64,000 nucleotides of DNA from Bernardetia sp. ABR2-2B (GCF_037126435.1 NZ_CP147020.1:2717293-2781292), one strand, 5' to 3'. Counted from the first letter of the stretch, positions 42,112-50,236 are shown. Notes: generated by a model from the letters alone, not told the origin. Made by a program: numbers and translations.

Positions 42112-42528
42112 TTAGTCAAAGTCTTCACAATAAAATATTTTACGTAAATTTATAGTAGTATCTACTTTATTTTTTCTTTTAACCGTAAGCAGTAAAGAAT
42201 TTTCATTTTTATACAACGTATCTCCTAAATTGACAACTGAAGGATATTTATAGGTAGATAAACTTATTTTTTTTGCGTTACTTAATTGTATAGTATGACC
42301 ATATTTGCGATGAGAGTTTTTCTTTATAAGTGCTACAAACTCCCCTTTCAGTTCTCTTTCATTCCACTCTTCTAACAAAATACAGTCAGGAGTTACAAAT
42401 AGTCCATATTTTTCCATATATTCTTTTTTATTATGAACACTATATAAAAATAGTCCTCCTACTGGAAAAATAATAAACAATGATAGTGCAAGTCGCAATA
42501 ACTTGTTATTCAGTTTTTGATTATCCAT
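42112..42528 (-). CDS. Small single-helix membrane protein, 138 aa
   Basis: One transmembrane segment (about residues 10-29, LLRLALSLFIIFPVGGLFLY) is followed by a beta-rich soluble region. The N-terminus is short and basic, so the soluble part probably lies outside the inner membrane. No motif or family is recognised. The gene converges with the Uma2-type gene and diverges from the ABC-F gene. Confidence 0.65.
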   Translation of the reverse strand: MDNQKLNNKLLRLALSLFIIFPVGGLFLYSVHNKKEYMEKYGLFVTPDCILLEEWNERELKGEFVALIKKNSHRKYGHTIQLSNAKKISLSTYKYPSVVNLGDTLYKNENSLLLTVKRKNKVDTTINLRKIFYCEDFD

Positions 42529-42596
42529 TTGATTATTCTATAAGTTAAGACTAAAAAAATAAAGTTAGTCAGTTTGAGCTGTAAACGCAAAACCAC

Positions 42597-42627
42597 TTTG
42601 TTTTGACAAGAAACTATCGTAATTTTG
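42597..42627 (+). promoter_or_regulatory. Promoter of the ABC-F gene
   Basis: TTTG at 42597-42600, a 19-bp spacer and TAATTTTG at 42620-42627 match the Bacteroidota consensus. The -7 box ends only 6 bp before the ATG at 42634, so the mRNA would start at or within a few bases of the start codon. Confidence 0.65.
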
Positions 42628-42633
42628 CTCATT

Positions 42634-44598
42634 ATGCTTAGTATCAACAATCTCTCGTTTTATTTTGCCGATCGCCCTATTTATTTTGAGGCTTCTTTAC
42701 ACGTTAAACCTAAAGAACGTATCGGTCTTATTGGTGCCAATGGAACTGGCAAATCTACACTTTTACGTCTTATCGATGGCGAATATACTCCCGATGAAGG
42801 CGATATTAGCAAGTCTAAAGACTGTACACTTGGTTTTTTAAATCAAGATTTGCTCTCTTATGAAAGTCATGAGCCAATTATCAATGTGGCAATGCAGGCT
42901 TTTACTCGTGAAAATGAACTTTCTGCACGTATCAATAAAATTCTATCCAAAATAGAAACAGAATATAACGACAAGCTTTTAGATGAACTTGCAACCCTTC
43001 AAACAGAGTTTGAAACACTAGGAGGATATTCTATTCAAGCTAGAGCAGAAGAAATTTTGGAGGGTTTGGGCTTCAAAACGGCTGAACTTACCAAACCACT
43101 TGCACAGTTTTCAGGAGGTTGGCGTATGCGTGTAATGCTTGCAAAATTATTATTGCAAAAACCTGCGCTTTTGATGCTAGATGAGCCTACCAACCACTTA
43201 GATTTACCTTCGATTGAATGGTTAGAAAATTATTTGACTAACTATGAAGGTTCGATAATGATTGTTTCTCACGACCAAGACTTTTTGAATAATTGCTGTA
43301 ATGTAATTGTTGAGGTTTGGGGACAAGATTTGATTCGTTATTCTGGAAATTATGACTTTTATAGAGAAGAAAAGGCTTTGAGAGCCGATTTGCAACAAAA
43401 AGCCTACGAAAATCAACAACAAAAAATTAAAGAAGCAGAGCGTTTTATTGAGCGTTTTAAAGCAAAAGCATCAAAGGCAAAACAAGCACAATCAAGAGTA
43501 AAACAACTAGACAAAGTAGAAAGAATTGAGGCGGTAGAATCGGATGCTCCGACAATGAGAATGCGTTTTACCTTCCAAAAACCATCTGGAAAAATAGTAG
43601 CTGAACTAGACCATGTATCAAAAAGTTATGGACAACTTCAAATTTTGGATGAAGCCGAAGCCATGATAGAAAGAGGCGACAAAATTGCTTTAATTGGTGC
43701 AAATGGAAAAGGAAAATCTACCGTTTTGAGAATGCTCGCAGATGCAGAAAGCTATAACTCTGGAGAGCTAAAAGAAGGACACCACGTAAGACAGTCGTTT
43801 TATGCACAGCATCAATTAGAAGCCTTGCATTTAGAGAATGACCTTTTAGAAGAACTTCGCAGCGCAGGAGCAGACCGAACAGAAGCAGAACTGAGAGCTG
43901 TTTTGGGCTGTTTTTTGTTTGCTGGAGATGATATTTTTAAGAAAATACGTGTTCTTTCAGGAGGAGAAAAATCAAGAGTTGCACTAGCGAAGATGTTGCT
44001 TTCAGAAGCAAATTTTCTATTACTAGATGAGCCTACCAACCACTTGGATATGAAGTCTGTCGATATTTTGATAGAAGCTGTCAATAATTATGAAGGTTCG
44101 TGTATTGTCGTTTCTCACAATCGTCATTTTATCCAAAGTATAGCCAATAAAATTTGGTGGATTGAAGAAGGTAAAATTAAAGAATATCCAGGGACGTATG
44201 ATGAGTTCAAATATTGGAAGCAACTTAGAGATGCCGAAGAGAAAGAAAATAAATCAAATGGTTTAGAAGCAAAGAAAGCTAAAGAAGAGAAAAAAGCAAA
44301 GCAAGAGGAATACAAAAATAGCAAACAAGACAATCAACATCTTTCGCAAGAAGAACAAAAAGAACTTCAAAGAAAAGTTCGTCAAGCTGAACGTAATCTT
44401 GAAAATGTAGAGAAAGAAGTCAATAAATTAGAAGCTGATATTAAAGAACTAGAAAAAGAACTTGCCCTGCCAAGCACTTACGAAAACCCAGAAAAAGCTG
44501 AAAAACTTTCTAAAAAACACGCTTCTCTCAAAAAAAGTTTGGAAGTGAGAACTTCCGAGTGGGAAAATGCAATGCTTGAAGTAGAAGAGTTGAAATAA
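42634..44598 (+). CDS. ABC-F family ATPase (ribosome-associated type), 654 aa
   Basis: This soluble protein has two ABC domains and no membrane segment. The first carries P-loop GANGTGKS (34-41), signature FSGGWRMRV and Walker B LLMLDEPTNHLD. The second carries GANGKGKS, LSGGEKSRVALAK and LLLDEPTNHLD. A charged linker of about 80 residues between them and a long C-terminal coiled coil complete the ABC-F layout. Members act at the ribosome E-site in translation quality control or antibiotic protection; which applies here is open. ATG 42634 is used rather than TTG 42625, which lies inside the promoter -7 box. Confidence 0.92.
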   Translation: MLSINNLSFYFADRPIYFEASLHVKPKERIGLIGANGTGKSTLLRLIDGEYTPDEGDISKSKDCTLGFLNQDLLSYESHEPIINVAMQAFTRENELSARINKILSKIETEYNDKLLDELATLQTEFETLGGYSIQARAEEILEGLGFKTAELTKPLAQFSGGWRMRVMLAKLLLQKPALLMLDEPTNHLDLPSIEWLENYLTNYEGSIMIVSHDQDFLNNCCNVIVEVWGQDLIRYSGNYDFYREEKALRADLQQKAYENQQQKIKEAERFIERFKAKASKAKQAQSRVKQLDKVERIEAVESDAPTMRMRFTFQKPSGKIVAELDHVSKSYGQLQILDEAEAMIERGDKIALIGANGKGKSTVLRMLADAESYNSGELKEGHHVRQSFYAQHQLEALHLENDLLEELRSAGADRTEAELRAVLGCFLFAGDDIFKKIRVLSGGEKSRVALAKMLLSEANFLLLDEPTNHLDMKSVDILIEAVNNYEGSCIVVSHNRHFIQSIANKIWWIEEGKIKEYPGTYDEFKYWKQLRDAEEKENKSNGLEAKKAKEEKKAKQEEYKNSKQDNQHLSQEEQKELQRKVRQAERNLENVEKEVNKLEADIKELEKELALPSTYENPEKAEKLSKKHASLKKSLEVRTSEWENAMLEVEELK

Positions 44599-44642
44599 TA
44601 TAACTGCTATTTTTTCTATTTGATTTGAGAAGTATAGCTCCT

Positions 44643-44682
44643 AATGCTCATTTTATCTTTATGATAGAATGAGTATTTTTTT
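44643..44682 (+). terminator. First terminator after the ABC-F gene
   Basis: ATGCTCATT (44644-44652) and AATGAGTAT (44668-44676) form a 9-bp stem with one G-T pair, followed by a T-tract to 44682. Confidence 0.7.
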
Positions 44683-44702
44683 GCAGTTTATATAGCAAAA
44701 TA

Positions 44703-44736
44703 AAAAACACACTCTTCAACTGAAAAGTGTGTTTTT
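44703..44736 (+). terminator. Second terminator after the ABC-F gene
   Basis: AAAAACACACT (44703-44713) and AGTGTGTTTTT (44726-44736) are perfect complements around a 12-nt loop, with a T-tract. Together with the hairpin at 44643 it forms a tandem stop. Confidence 0.75.
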
Positions 44737-44844
44737 GATAGGTTTGCCCCATAATGATTTTCACAATTAGACTTTAATACAATCAACAAAAAGTATTTAA
44801 TGTTGATTTATATATCATTGATTTTCTGATTTTTTTTAATTAAG

Positions 44845-45022
44845 AAGGTCAGAGAACTTAATGTACACAGCAGTATTCCCCTTACTTTTGTATACGTTTC
44901 TTTTTTAGACTATTAAATTATTCATTCAATTTTTGAGTACTCGTCCCCTTAAAATTTTCCTCAAGCAAAAAAAGAAACATTCTCTGACCTACTGCCTATT
45001 TGGAACAATATCTCCAAATAAA
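44845..45022. ncRNA. Candidate structured RNA, strand unknown
   Basis: In a 645-bp gene-free gap, AGGTCAGAGAA (44847-44857) and TTCTCTGACCT (44981-44991) form a perfect 11-bp long-range stem. Inside, GTTTCTTTTTT (44897-44907) and AAAAAAGAAAC (44969-44979) form a second perfect stem. GTACACA/TGTATAC (44864-44896) makes a third with one mismatch. TATTTGGA/TCCAAATA (44998-45020) is a perfect 8-bp hairpin just outside. CCCCTT occurs three times in the region. The layout suits a structured RNA or attenuator. I do not recognise 6S, RNase P, tmRNA or SRP signatures. Confidence 0.35.
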
Positions 45023-45243
45023 GGACTTATATATCCCCTTGTTACTACTTAATGACAAAAAGTAGGTAATCATTACAGAATATTTTGAAAAAAAATTAAC
45101 AAAAATCTAAAAAAACTCACAAACACTTGATTATCAACTAATTATACGTAAAAATATTTTTTATTTGAGAACAAAAAAACACCTTAATAAACTTAACAAA
45201 TGTTAATATTTATAGCGTTTTAATTTTTTTTTTACTCTATAAT
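45023..45243. other. Gene-free remainder of the 44.6-45.2 kb gap
   Basis: The stretch is very AT-rich. CTACTT/AAGTAG near 45047-45065 gives a weak hairpin on a loop containing AATGAC. No ORF of note and no clear promoter were found. Confidence 0.3.
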
Positions 45244-46020
45244 TCAAAAATCTTTATTAATTATTCTTAGATTATAAGGAAGTTGAGAAATAAAATTACT
45301 CCATTCTAGAATGGTTTCTCTATGAATGGTAGCATAATAACTTACAGCTTCATATCCATCTATTCTTAGTTTTAATTGACAAAATAATCTTGAACTTAGG
45401 TCTTGAGTAGGGTGATAGTTGATAAAATATTTCAATTCGTGTATGTTTTCAAACAAAATTAGTCGTTCTACATTGTTTTTCTCCTTTATGACTATTCCTC
45501 CTTTTTTAAGATTTATGCCAATATTCAGATAGGATTTTGTATTTTCTATTTGCTTTATGGTTGGATTTTTAAGTTTTAGAGGCTTACTGTTATGCCACTC
45601 TACCCAGCCAATAAAACCTATAATAGATAAGAAAAACATGATGGCTATTGCCCAACCAAATGAAACTCCAATAATTGGAAATAAAATAGGGGCAGCTATC
45701 ATCATCAAAACTCCTATAACTTTTAGCCCACTGCTAGGAACATACATGGGTTGGTAAGCAAAACCAAAATTCAAAAACTCCATTGGTTTGGCTTCTAAAA
45801 CTAAGTTTTTTGAAATAGGAATTTCTTCAAGCGTTTCAAATTGCTCACAATGCGACTCATTGAGATACTCCCAGCTTTCTATAAAAAAGGCAGATTTACA
45901 GGCAGCACAAATAACAACTGTATGTCCTTCTTCTATTTTTTCGCCTGTGATTGGGTCAGTTCTATCTTGCTTCAAAAAATCTTGATAAGTTTCTGAACGA
46001 ATAGTATGTGTATAGATCAT
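45244..46020 (-). CDS. RING-like half-zinc-site membrane protein, 258 aa
   Basis: Residues 12-68 match the N-terminal domain of the protein at 2885-3352 without gaps: DPITG at 22-26, Cys38 and Cys41, Trp50, His57 and Cys58. By hand count about 36 of the first 68 residues are identical. Two membrane helices follow near residues 102-122 and 124-144, then a C-terminal domain (about 160-258) not present in the paralogue, with ERLILFENIHELKYFI and REWTILEW-like helices. The domain resembles RING-like zinc domains with one site lost. The function is unknown; a role at the cytoplasmic membrane face is plausible. Confidence 0.75.
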   Translation of the reverse strand: MIYTHTIRSETYQDFLKQDRTDPITGEKIEEGHTVVICAACKSAFFIESWEYLNESHCEQFETLEEIPISKNLVLEAKPMEFLNFGFAYQPMYVPSSGLKVIGVLMMIAAPILFPIIGVSFGWAIAIMFFLSIIGFIGWVEWHNSKPLKLKNPTIKQIENTKSYLNIGINLKKGGIVIKEKNNVERLILFENIHELKYFINYHPTQDLSSRLFCQLKLRIDGYEAVSYYATIHRETILEWSNFISQLPYNLRIINKDF

Positions 46021-46074
46021 AGAAGAATTTTATGTAAAATGACTAGACTTATTTTAATCTCATAACTTAGTGCG

Positions 46075-46082
46075 TATATTTG
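46075..46082 (+). promoter_or_regulatory. -7 promoter element of purS
   Basis: TATATTTG is an exact match to TAnnTTTG, 87 bp upstream of the purS ATG. No good -33 element was seen at 19-21 bp spacing. Confidence 0.45.
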
Positions 46083-46168
46083 TTCTTATAAATGGTTTTC
46101 CAAAAGGCACAAAAACTCCTTATTCAAACTTATTTCAATAAATACATCATTCAAAATTACACAAAACT

Positions 46169-46429
46169 ATGAAGTTCAGAGCAGAAATTGACGTAATGCC
46201 ACTCAAAGAAATCTTAGACCCACAAGGAAAAGCTGTAAAATTAGGCTTGGATAATTTGGGAGTAAAAGAAGTACATGATGTACGTATCGGAAAACATATT
46301 CAGTTGGAAATTGAAGCCACTGATAAAGCACAAGCAGAAGAAAAAGTTGAATTAGCTTGTAAAAAATTATTAGCTAATTTGATTATGGAATTCTATGAGT
46401 ACAAAATATTTGAAGCAGAAGTAGCTTAA
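46169..46429 (+). CDS. purS: Phosphoribosylformylglycinamidine synthase subunit PurS, 86 aa
   Basis: PurS is the small subunit that joins PurL and PurQ in the fourth step of purine synthesis. The sequence shows the PurS pattern: an initial strand, VMPLKEILDPQGKAVKLGLDNLG, then VHDVRIGKHIQLEI, and a final CKKLLANLIMEFYEY. The length is normal. purL and purQ are not in this window, so the gene stands alone. It has its own promoter element and a strong terminator, consistent with a monocistronic unit. Confidence 0.92.
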   Translation: MKFRAEIDVMPLKEILDPQGKAVKLGLDNLGVKEVHDVRIGKHIQLEIEATDKAQAEEKVELACKKLLANLIMEFYEYKIFEAEVA

Positions 46430-46451
46430 TTTTTTGAGAAAAAACACTTAC

Positions 46452-46491
46452 AAACCGTTGATAATAATTTTGTATTATCAACGGTTTTTTT
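46452..46491 (+). terminator. Terminator of purS
   Basis: A perfect 14-bp stem (AAACCGTTGATAAT at 46452-46465 with its complement at 46474-46487) and an 8-nt loop precede a T-run. It may also stop the convergent gene at 46505. Confidence 0.88.
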
Positions 46492-46504
46492 AATGGCTAA
46501 GAAT

Positions 46505-47329
46505 TTAGATTACTTTCAAAAAACCAACAGCTAAAAGCTCTTCTTCGCTATTCTTTCCTTCTTTAAAAACAGAAATGCGATATGTTCCCTTTAGCTCAAA
46601 GGTTTGCTCAAAAAATGAAAAGCGAAGTTGTTTGTCTATAAAAAAAGTCTCTTCTGTATATTTTTGATAGACTCCTTCTTTATTTTGTTTTTCAATCGTT
46701 ATTTTCAAAGATTCTGAACCAAATGGAACTTCATCTTTTATGAAAATATAAACTCCTTTTTTTGACTCTTCTAATTTGAATGTTTTCTGATGAGAAATAG
46801 GATATTTTCGTTTGTCTAAATCATTACTAAACAAAATTTTTGATTTATAACTAATCGTAATTTCTTTAGAAATCAGTGTCTTTTTATCAGCATTTGCAAT
46901 CGAAATTTTATATACCCCAGCTTGTAGAAATGTATATTGGATGGCTGCCCAGTTACGTTTTTTATTAATGTAAATCTTCTTGTTGTCGTACTCTTCGAAG
47001 CTAAATTCTTCTTTGTCTTCTTTTTGAGAGGTTACTTTTTTATCTATAAAAAGATATAACTTGGGGTCTTTAATTTCTGTTTCTTGTCTGAACAAAACAT
47101 ACAAAAAACTGCCTTCAATCGCATCTATTTTCCATTGACTACTCGTGAAAAGCTCATCTGCAACTCCATTGTTATCATATTTAGCTGTCAAAAATAATTC
47201 TTGTGCAGACACAGAAAAGCTCAAAAAACAAAGATTTATAAGCCAAAATACAATAGAGTAATTAATTTTAGATTTATAATGATTTCTTGGTAAAAAAAAG
47301 AGTGAAAAATTCGCTACAAAGCGATTCAT
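46505..47329 (-). CDS. Hypothetical exported protein, 274 aa
   Basis: The N-terminus is long and basic before a hydrophobic core (NYSIVFWLINLCFLSFSVSAQ), which reads as a Sec signal with an extended n-region; a later start is possible but no ATG is closer. The mature part is beta-rich, with immunoglobulin-like strand patterns (AAIQYTFLQAGVYKISIANA and QTFELKGTYRISVFKEG). It may be a periplasmic protein with two beta-sandwich domains. No family is recognised. Confidence 0.68.
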   Translation of the reverse strand: MNRFVANFSLFFLPRNHYKSKINYSIVFWLINLCFLSFSVSAQELFLTAKYDNNGVADELFTSSQWKIDAIEGSFLYVLFRQETEIKDPKLYLFIDKKVTSQKEDKEEFSFEEYDNKKIYINKKRNWAAIQYTFLQAGVYKISIANADKKTLISKEITISYKSKILFSNDLDKRKYPISHQKTFKLEESKKGVYIFIKDEVPFGSESLKITIEKQNKEGVYQKYTEETFFIDKQLRFSFFEQTFELKGTYRISVFKEGKNSEEELLAVGFLKVI

Positions 47330-47395
47330 AAAAGTAATTTATTGATAATAAGTTAGGATAATTAGTTGAGCAGATTAAAATATCATTTTGTTAAG

Positions 47396-47722
47396 CTAGT
47401 TTAGCTTTTTGTTTTCTTTGTGCCTTGTGCTATCTCGTTTTGTTTTTTTGTCCAAGTTTTTCTGTAATGCTTCTGTCAAATTTACACCTGTTTGATTTGC
47501 CAAACAAATGACCACAAAAAGAACATCAGCTAGTTCATCAGAAAGTTCTTTGTCTTTGTCTGACTCTTTGAAAGATTGTTCGCCATATTTTCGTGCAATT
47601 ATTCTAGCAACCTCACCAACTTCTTCGGTCAGCATTGCCATATTGGTAAGTTCATTAAAGTATCGGATTCCGAATTGGTTTATCCAGTCATCAACTGTTT
47701 TTTGAGCTTCTTCTAAAGTCAT
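47396..47722 (-). CDS. MazG-like nucleotide pyrophosphohydrolase, 108 aa
   Basis: The motif EEVGEVARIIARKYGEQ, followed by ELSDELADVLFVVICLAN, gives the EExxE and ExxD metal-binding clusters of all-alpha NTP pyrophosphatases. The short length and single domain match the MazG-like family (RS21-C6/dCTPase-like). These enzymes clear non-canonical or surplus dNTPs. I use the ATG at 47722 because the frame upstream to 47764 adds an unrelated hydrophobic stub. The gene is probably a single transcript. Confidence 0.88.
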   Translation of the reverse strand: MTLEEAQKTVDDWINQFGIRYFNELTNMAMLTEEVGEVARIIARKYGEQSFKESDKDKELSDELADVLFVVICLANQTGVNLTEALQKNLDKKTKRDSTRHKENKKLN

Positions 47723-47812
47723 TTGAAAATTATTTTTTTGGAATGGGAAAGCATAAATACACACAAAGATATAAGTTATTTACCAACTGATTGTTACACA
47801 AAAATCGAACAA

Positions 47813-47836
47813 AAAAACCATCTCAAGGAGATGGTT
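47813..47836 (-). terminator. Terminator of the hsp20 gene
   Basis: AACCATCTC-AAG-GAGATGGTT is a perfect 9-bp stem at 47816-47836. On the minus strand it is followed by a T-tract. It lies about 90 bp past the hsp20 stop. Confidence 0.75.
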
Positions 47837-47929
47837 CTTTTGGATTTCACAACTTAACTACTGTTGATCTTAAATATTTTATTATATTTTTTCTAGTATT
47901 TCTATCTATTGGTAGTTTGCACAATAGAT

Positions 47930-48403
47930 TTACGAAATAGCTACTTTTTTCTTGTTAATAACTTCAGTCTTCTTAGGTAAAGTAAGTTTCAAAACTCCGT
48001 TTTCGTAAGAAGCTGCTATATTTTCGCCATCTACATTCTTAGGTAATGTAAATGAACGTTTGAATGAAGAAGAACGAAACTCACGACGAGTATAGTAATT
48101 TTGTTTTTTGTTTTCCTGTGCTATCTCTTCATCGCTACCCGAACTTTCTTCTCTCTCCTCTTTCGTTTCTGCCGAAATAGTAAGTTTATTATCTTCTACT
48201 TCAATATTGAACTGGTCTTTTTCAAAACCTGCTGCCGAAACCTCAATCAAGTGTTCATTTTCATTTTCACTAATATTTACGGCTGGCATTGAAATTTCTG
48301 AACCAAACAAACTTCTATTACTTGGTAAAAAGTCTTGCTCAAAAAATTCTGAAAAAGAAGATGGCAAAAATGAATTACTAGGTCTATATTTAATAAGTGT
48401 CAT
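47930..48403 (-). CDS. Small heat-shock protein, Hsp20/alpha-crystallin family, 157 aa
   Basis: The alpha-crystallin domain begins near residue 37 (MPAVNISENENEHLIEVSAAGF). It continues through FNIEVEDNKLTISAETKEE and ends with ASYENGVLKLTLPKK, which includes the C-terminal dimer strand and the IxI-type region. The N-terminal arm is short and hydrophobic, as in bacterial family members. It holds unfolding proteins as an ATP-independent chaperone. Two copies of TATGACAAAATGAC lie upstream and may mediate heat control. Its terminator lies about 90 bp downstream. Confidence 0.94.
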   Translation of the reverse strand: MTLIKYRPSNSFLPSSFSEFFEQDFLPSNRSLFGSEISMPAVNISENENEHLIEVSAAGFEKDQFNIEVEDNKLTISAETKEEREESSGSDEEIAQENKKQNYYTRREFRSSSFKRSFTLPKNVDGENIAASYENGVLKLTLPKKTEVINKKKVAIS

Positions 48404-48488
48404 AACTAATAAGATTTAAAATATTAATAAATAGATTAAAAATAAAATTATTTAATATAACTATTCTATGTTATATTTGACTTATATA

Positions 48489-48602
48489 GTTCAAATAATG
48501 AACCAAAACGATTTTAAAGCATTCTTACGTATAAATATGACAAAATGACGTTATCAAAGTTTTTTTAGAATTTTGAAGCACTTTTAAGTATGACAAAATG
48601 AC
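48489..48602 (-). promoter_or_regulatory. Candidate control region of hsp20 with two 14-bp direct repeats
   Basis: TATGACAAAATGAC occurs at 48536-48549 and again, identically, at 48589-48602, about 130 and 185 bp upstream of the hsp20 start. The 53-bp periodicity is close to five helical turns. An inverted repeat, GTTCA-AATAA-TGAAC, lies nearer the gene at 48489-48503. No TAnnTTTG box is seen, so a special sigma factor or regulator may be used. Confidence 0.45.
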
Positions 48603-48760
48603 TAAACCTATTATCTAATCAACTTTGCATATGAAAATTTGATGCCAAAAAATAATGATTGGCTTATTTAACTTCTATTTCAAGTATTTTCTTATATTAC
48701 TAACAGTTTAAAGTGAAAATTGTTTGGATTGGTCTTTTATTAAAGCTTATTCTGTTTTCT
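48603..48760. other. Gene-free DNA between the MscS and hsp20 genes
   Basis: No ORF or clear hairpin was seen here. It is the far end of the roughly 357-bp gap upstream of hsp20. Confidence 0.3.
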
Positions 48761-49648
48761 TCAAATTCCTTTTGAAACAAGTTGGCTGCCTTTGTTACTG
48801 CCTTGACTTATATGACGATGGGGTACGCCTATTTGTATTCCTTCTTCATCAAAACGGTATTTTATTTCTCTAATCAAATCACAATACATATCAAAAGAAG
48901 TGGCAAGGTCTTTTGCCCAAACACTTGCCCTTATTTTTATTCCTCGCTCATCCATTCCAGTAGGTCTGACAAGTACAATTGGCTCTCCATTTATTTTTTC
49001 TTCTAGTGTTCTTCCATCTATCATATCAGGATGTTTCATAGATTCTTCTTCCATAATAGACATTGCTTTTTTCAAATCAGTATCATAGGTAATCCAAATT
49101 TCTACGAAACGTTGTATGGTTGGGTCTTCTATCGTCGAATTGACAATTACATCACTACTAATGTTAGAATTAGGAATAATAATTCGCCTATTTTCTAAGC
49201 CTTTAATAACTGTATGGCGTAGTGTGATGTCTTCTACCGAACCAAAATGAGTACCTACCACAACTATATCTCCCACTCTAAATGGCTTGAACCAAACAAT
49301 AAAAATCCCACTCACAATATTACTAAAGGCTTGTTGAGAAGCAAAAGCAATAAAGGCAGCAAAAATACTAGCACCAGCAAAAAGTGTAACAGCCAATGCA
49401 CGTAGCGAAGGAATGGTATAAGTAATGAGTAAAACGGTAAGAATAACAATAATAAAATTCACACCATTTTTGAGGAAACGAAGACGAGTAGCATTATCAT
49501 AATCTTTTGATTCTTGAGAGTCAGCAATATTTCTCAAATGTTTATTGATAGCTGATTTTGCCAAACGAGAAGCTACTCCTGCAACGATGAGGATTAATAT
49601 AATTGTTAATAATAATCCAGTATCAAAGGGAATTATTTTGTCTATCAT
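48761..49648 (-). CDS. MscS-family mechanosensitive ion channel, 295 aa
   Basis: Three membrane helices occupy about residues 9-115. The pore-lining TM3 region shows AVTLFAGASIFAAFIAFASQQAFSNIV-type small residues, followed by the FVWFKPFRVGDIVVVGTHFGSVEDI beta domain that characterises MscS. The C-terminal alpha/beta domain ends in GVPHRHISQG. The channel opens under membrane tension to release solutes at osmotic down-shock. Length and topology match small MscS (YnaI/MscS-like) proteins. The gene is likely monocistronic. Confidence 0.93.
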   Translation of the reverse strand: MIDKIIPFDTGLLLTIILILIVAGVASRLAKSAINKHLRNIADSQESKDYDNATRLRFLKNGVNFIIVILTVLLITYTIPSLRALAVTLFAGASIFAAFIAFASQQAFSNIVSGIFIVWFKPFRVGDIVVVGTHFGSVEDITLRHTVIKGLENRRIIIPNSNISSDVIVNSTIEDPTIQRFVEIWITYDTDLKKAMSIMEEESMKHPDMIDGRTLEEKINGEPIVLVRPTGMDERGIKIRASVWAKDLATSFDMYCDLIREIKYRFDEEGIQIGVPHRHISQGSNKGSQLVSKGI

Positions 49649-49768
49649 AAAACAAATTTAGAATTTAGAAGTCAGAACATAGAAGTAAATACAAAGGTAA
49701 AGTTTAGAGTTGAAAATTAAATATAATTTTGATTACTTCTAAGGTTGATTTAAGTATTATTTCTTCTG

Positions 49769-50188
49769 TCAAAAATGAGTTACAGAATTTTTACTAAATA
49801 AAGTTTTTCTAAATTCATTTGGCTTTTTATCATTGAGAAGCTCCAACCCTCCTTTTAATTTCATTATTTCTGCAAAGTGTTCTTCTCGTTTTTCATACTG
49901 TTGTTTGCTAGAGTAAGTAGTAATAAGCATAATTTCGAAAGACGAATCTTTATCAGCATCCATTTCAAAAAGCTCAAAAGAATCAATATATCCTTTTTCT
50001 AAAGCCATTTCTCTCAATACTTTCCAGTTTTTTTGATAATAAAAAATTGCTTCTTCTTTGTTATTATTCAGAATTTGTACAAAGTCAATTGTAGATAATT
50101 TTTCAGTATTTTCTGTTGTGCTAGTTTTGATACTTGTACAGCCAAACATCAAAAAAAGTAAGGGTATAAATATTGACTTAGCTTTCAT
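49769..50188 (-). CDS. Hypothetical lipoprotein, 139 aa
   Basis: The lipoprotein signal MKAKSIFIPLLFLMFGC has its lipidated Cys at residue 17. The mature part is helical (IDFVQILNNNKEEAIFYYQKN, then KQQYEKREEHFAEIM). It lacks motifs I recognise. It is close to the next hypothetical membrane gene on the same strand and may be co-transcribed. The function is unknown. Confidence 0.7.
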   Translation of the reverse strand: MKAKSIFIPLLFLMFGCTSIKTSTTENTEKLSTIDFVQILNNNKEEAIFYYQKNWKVLREMALEKGYIDSFELFEMDADKDSSFEIMLITTYSSKQQYEKREEHFAEIMKLKGGLELLNDKKPNEFRKTLFSKNSVTHF

Positions 50189-50236
50189 AGTTTTTTAGAA
50201 TTTTAAGGATAAACTATTTTTTTTGAATTACAATTA

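Noticed and set aside
44845-45022. 6S RNA assignment for the structured gap
   Set aside because: The central bubble is too asymmetric for 6S, and a hairpin occupies its 5' side. I therefore leave it as an unassigned candidate.
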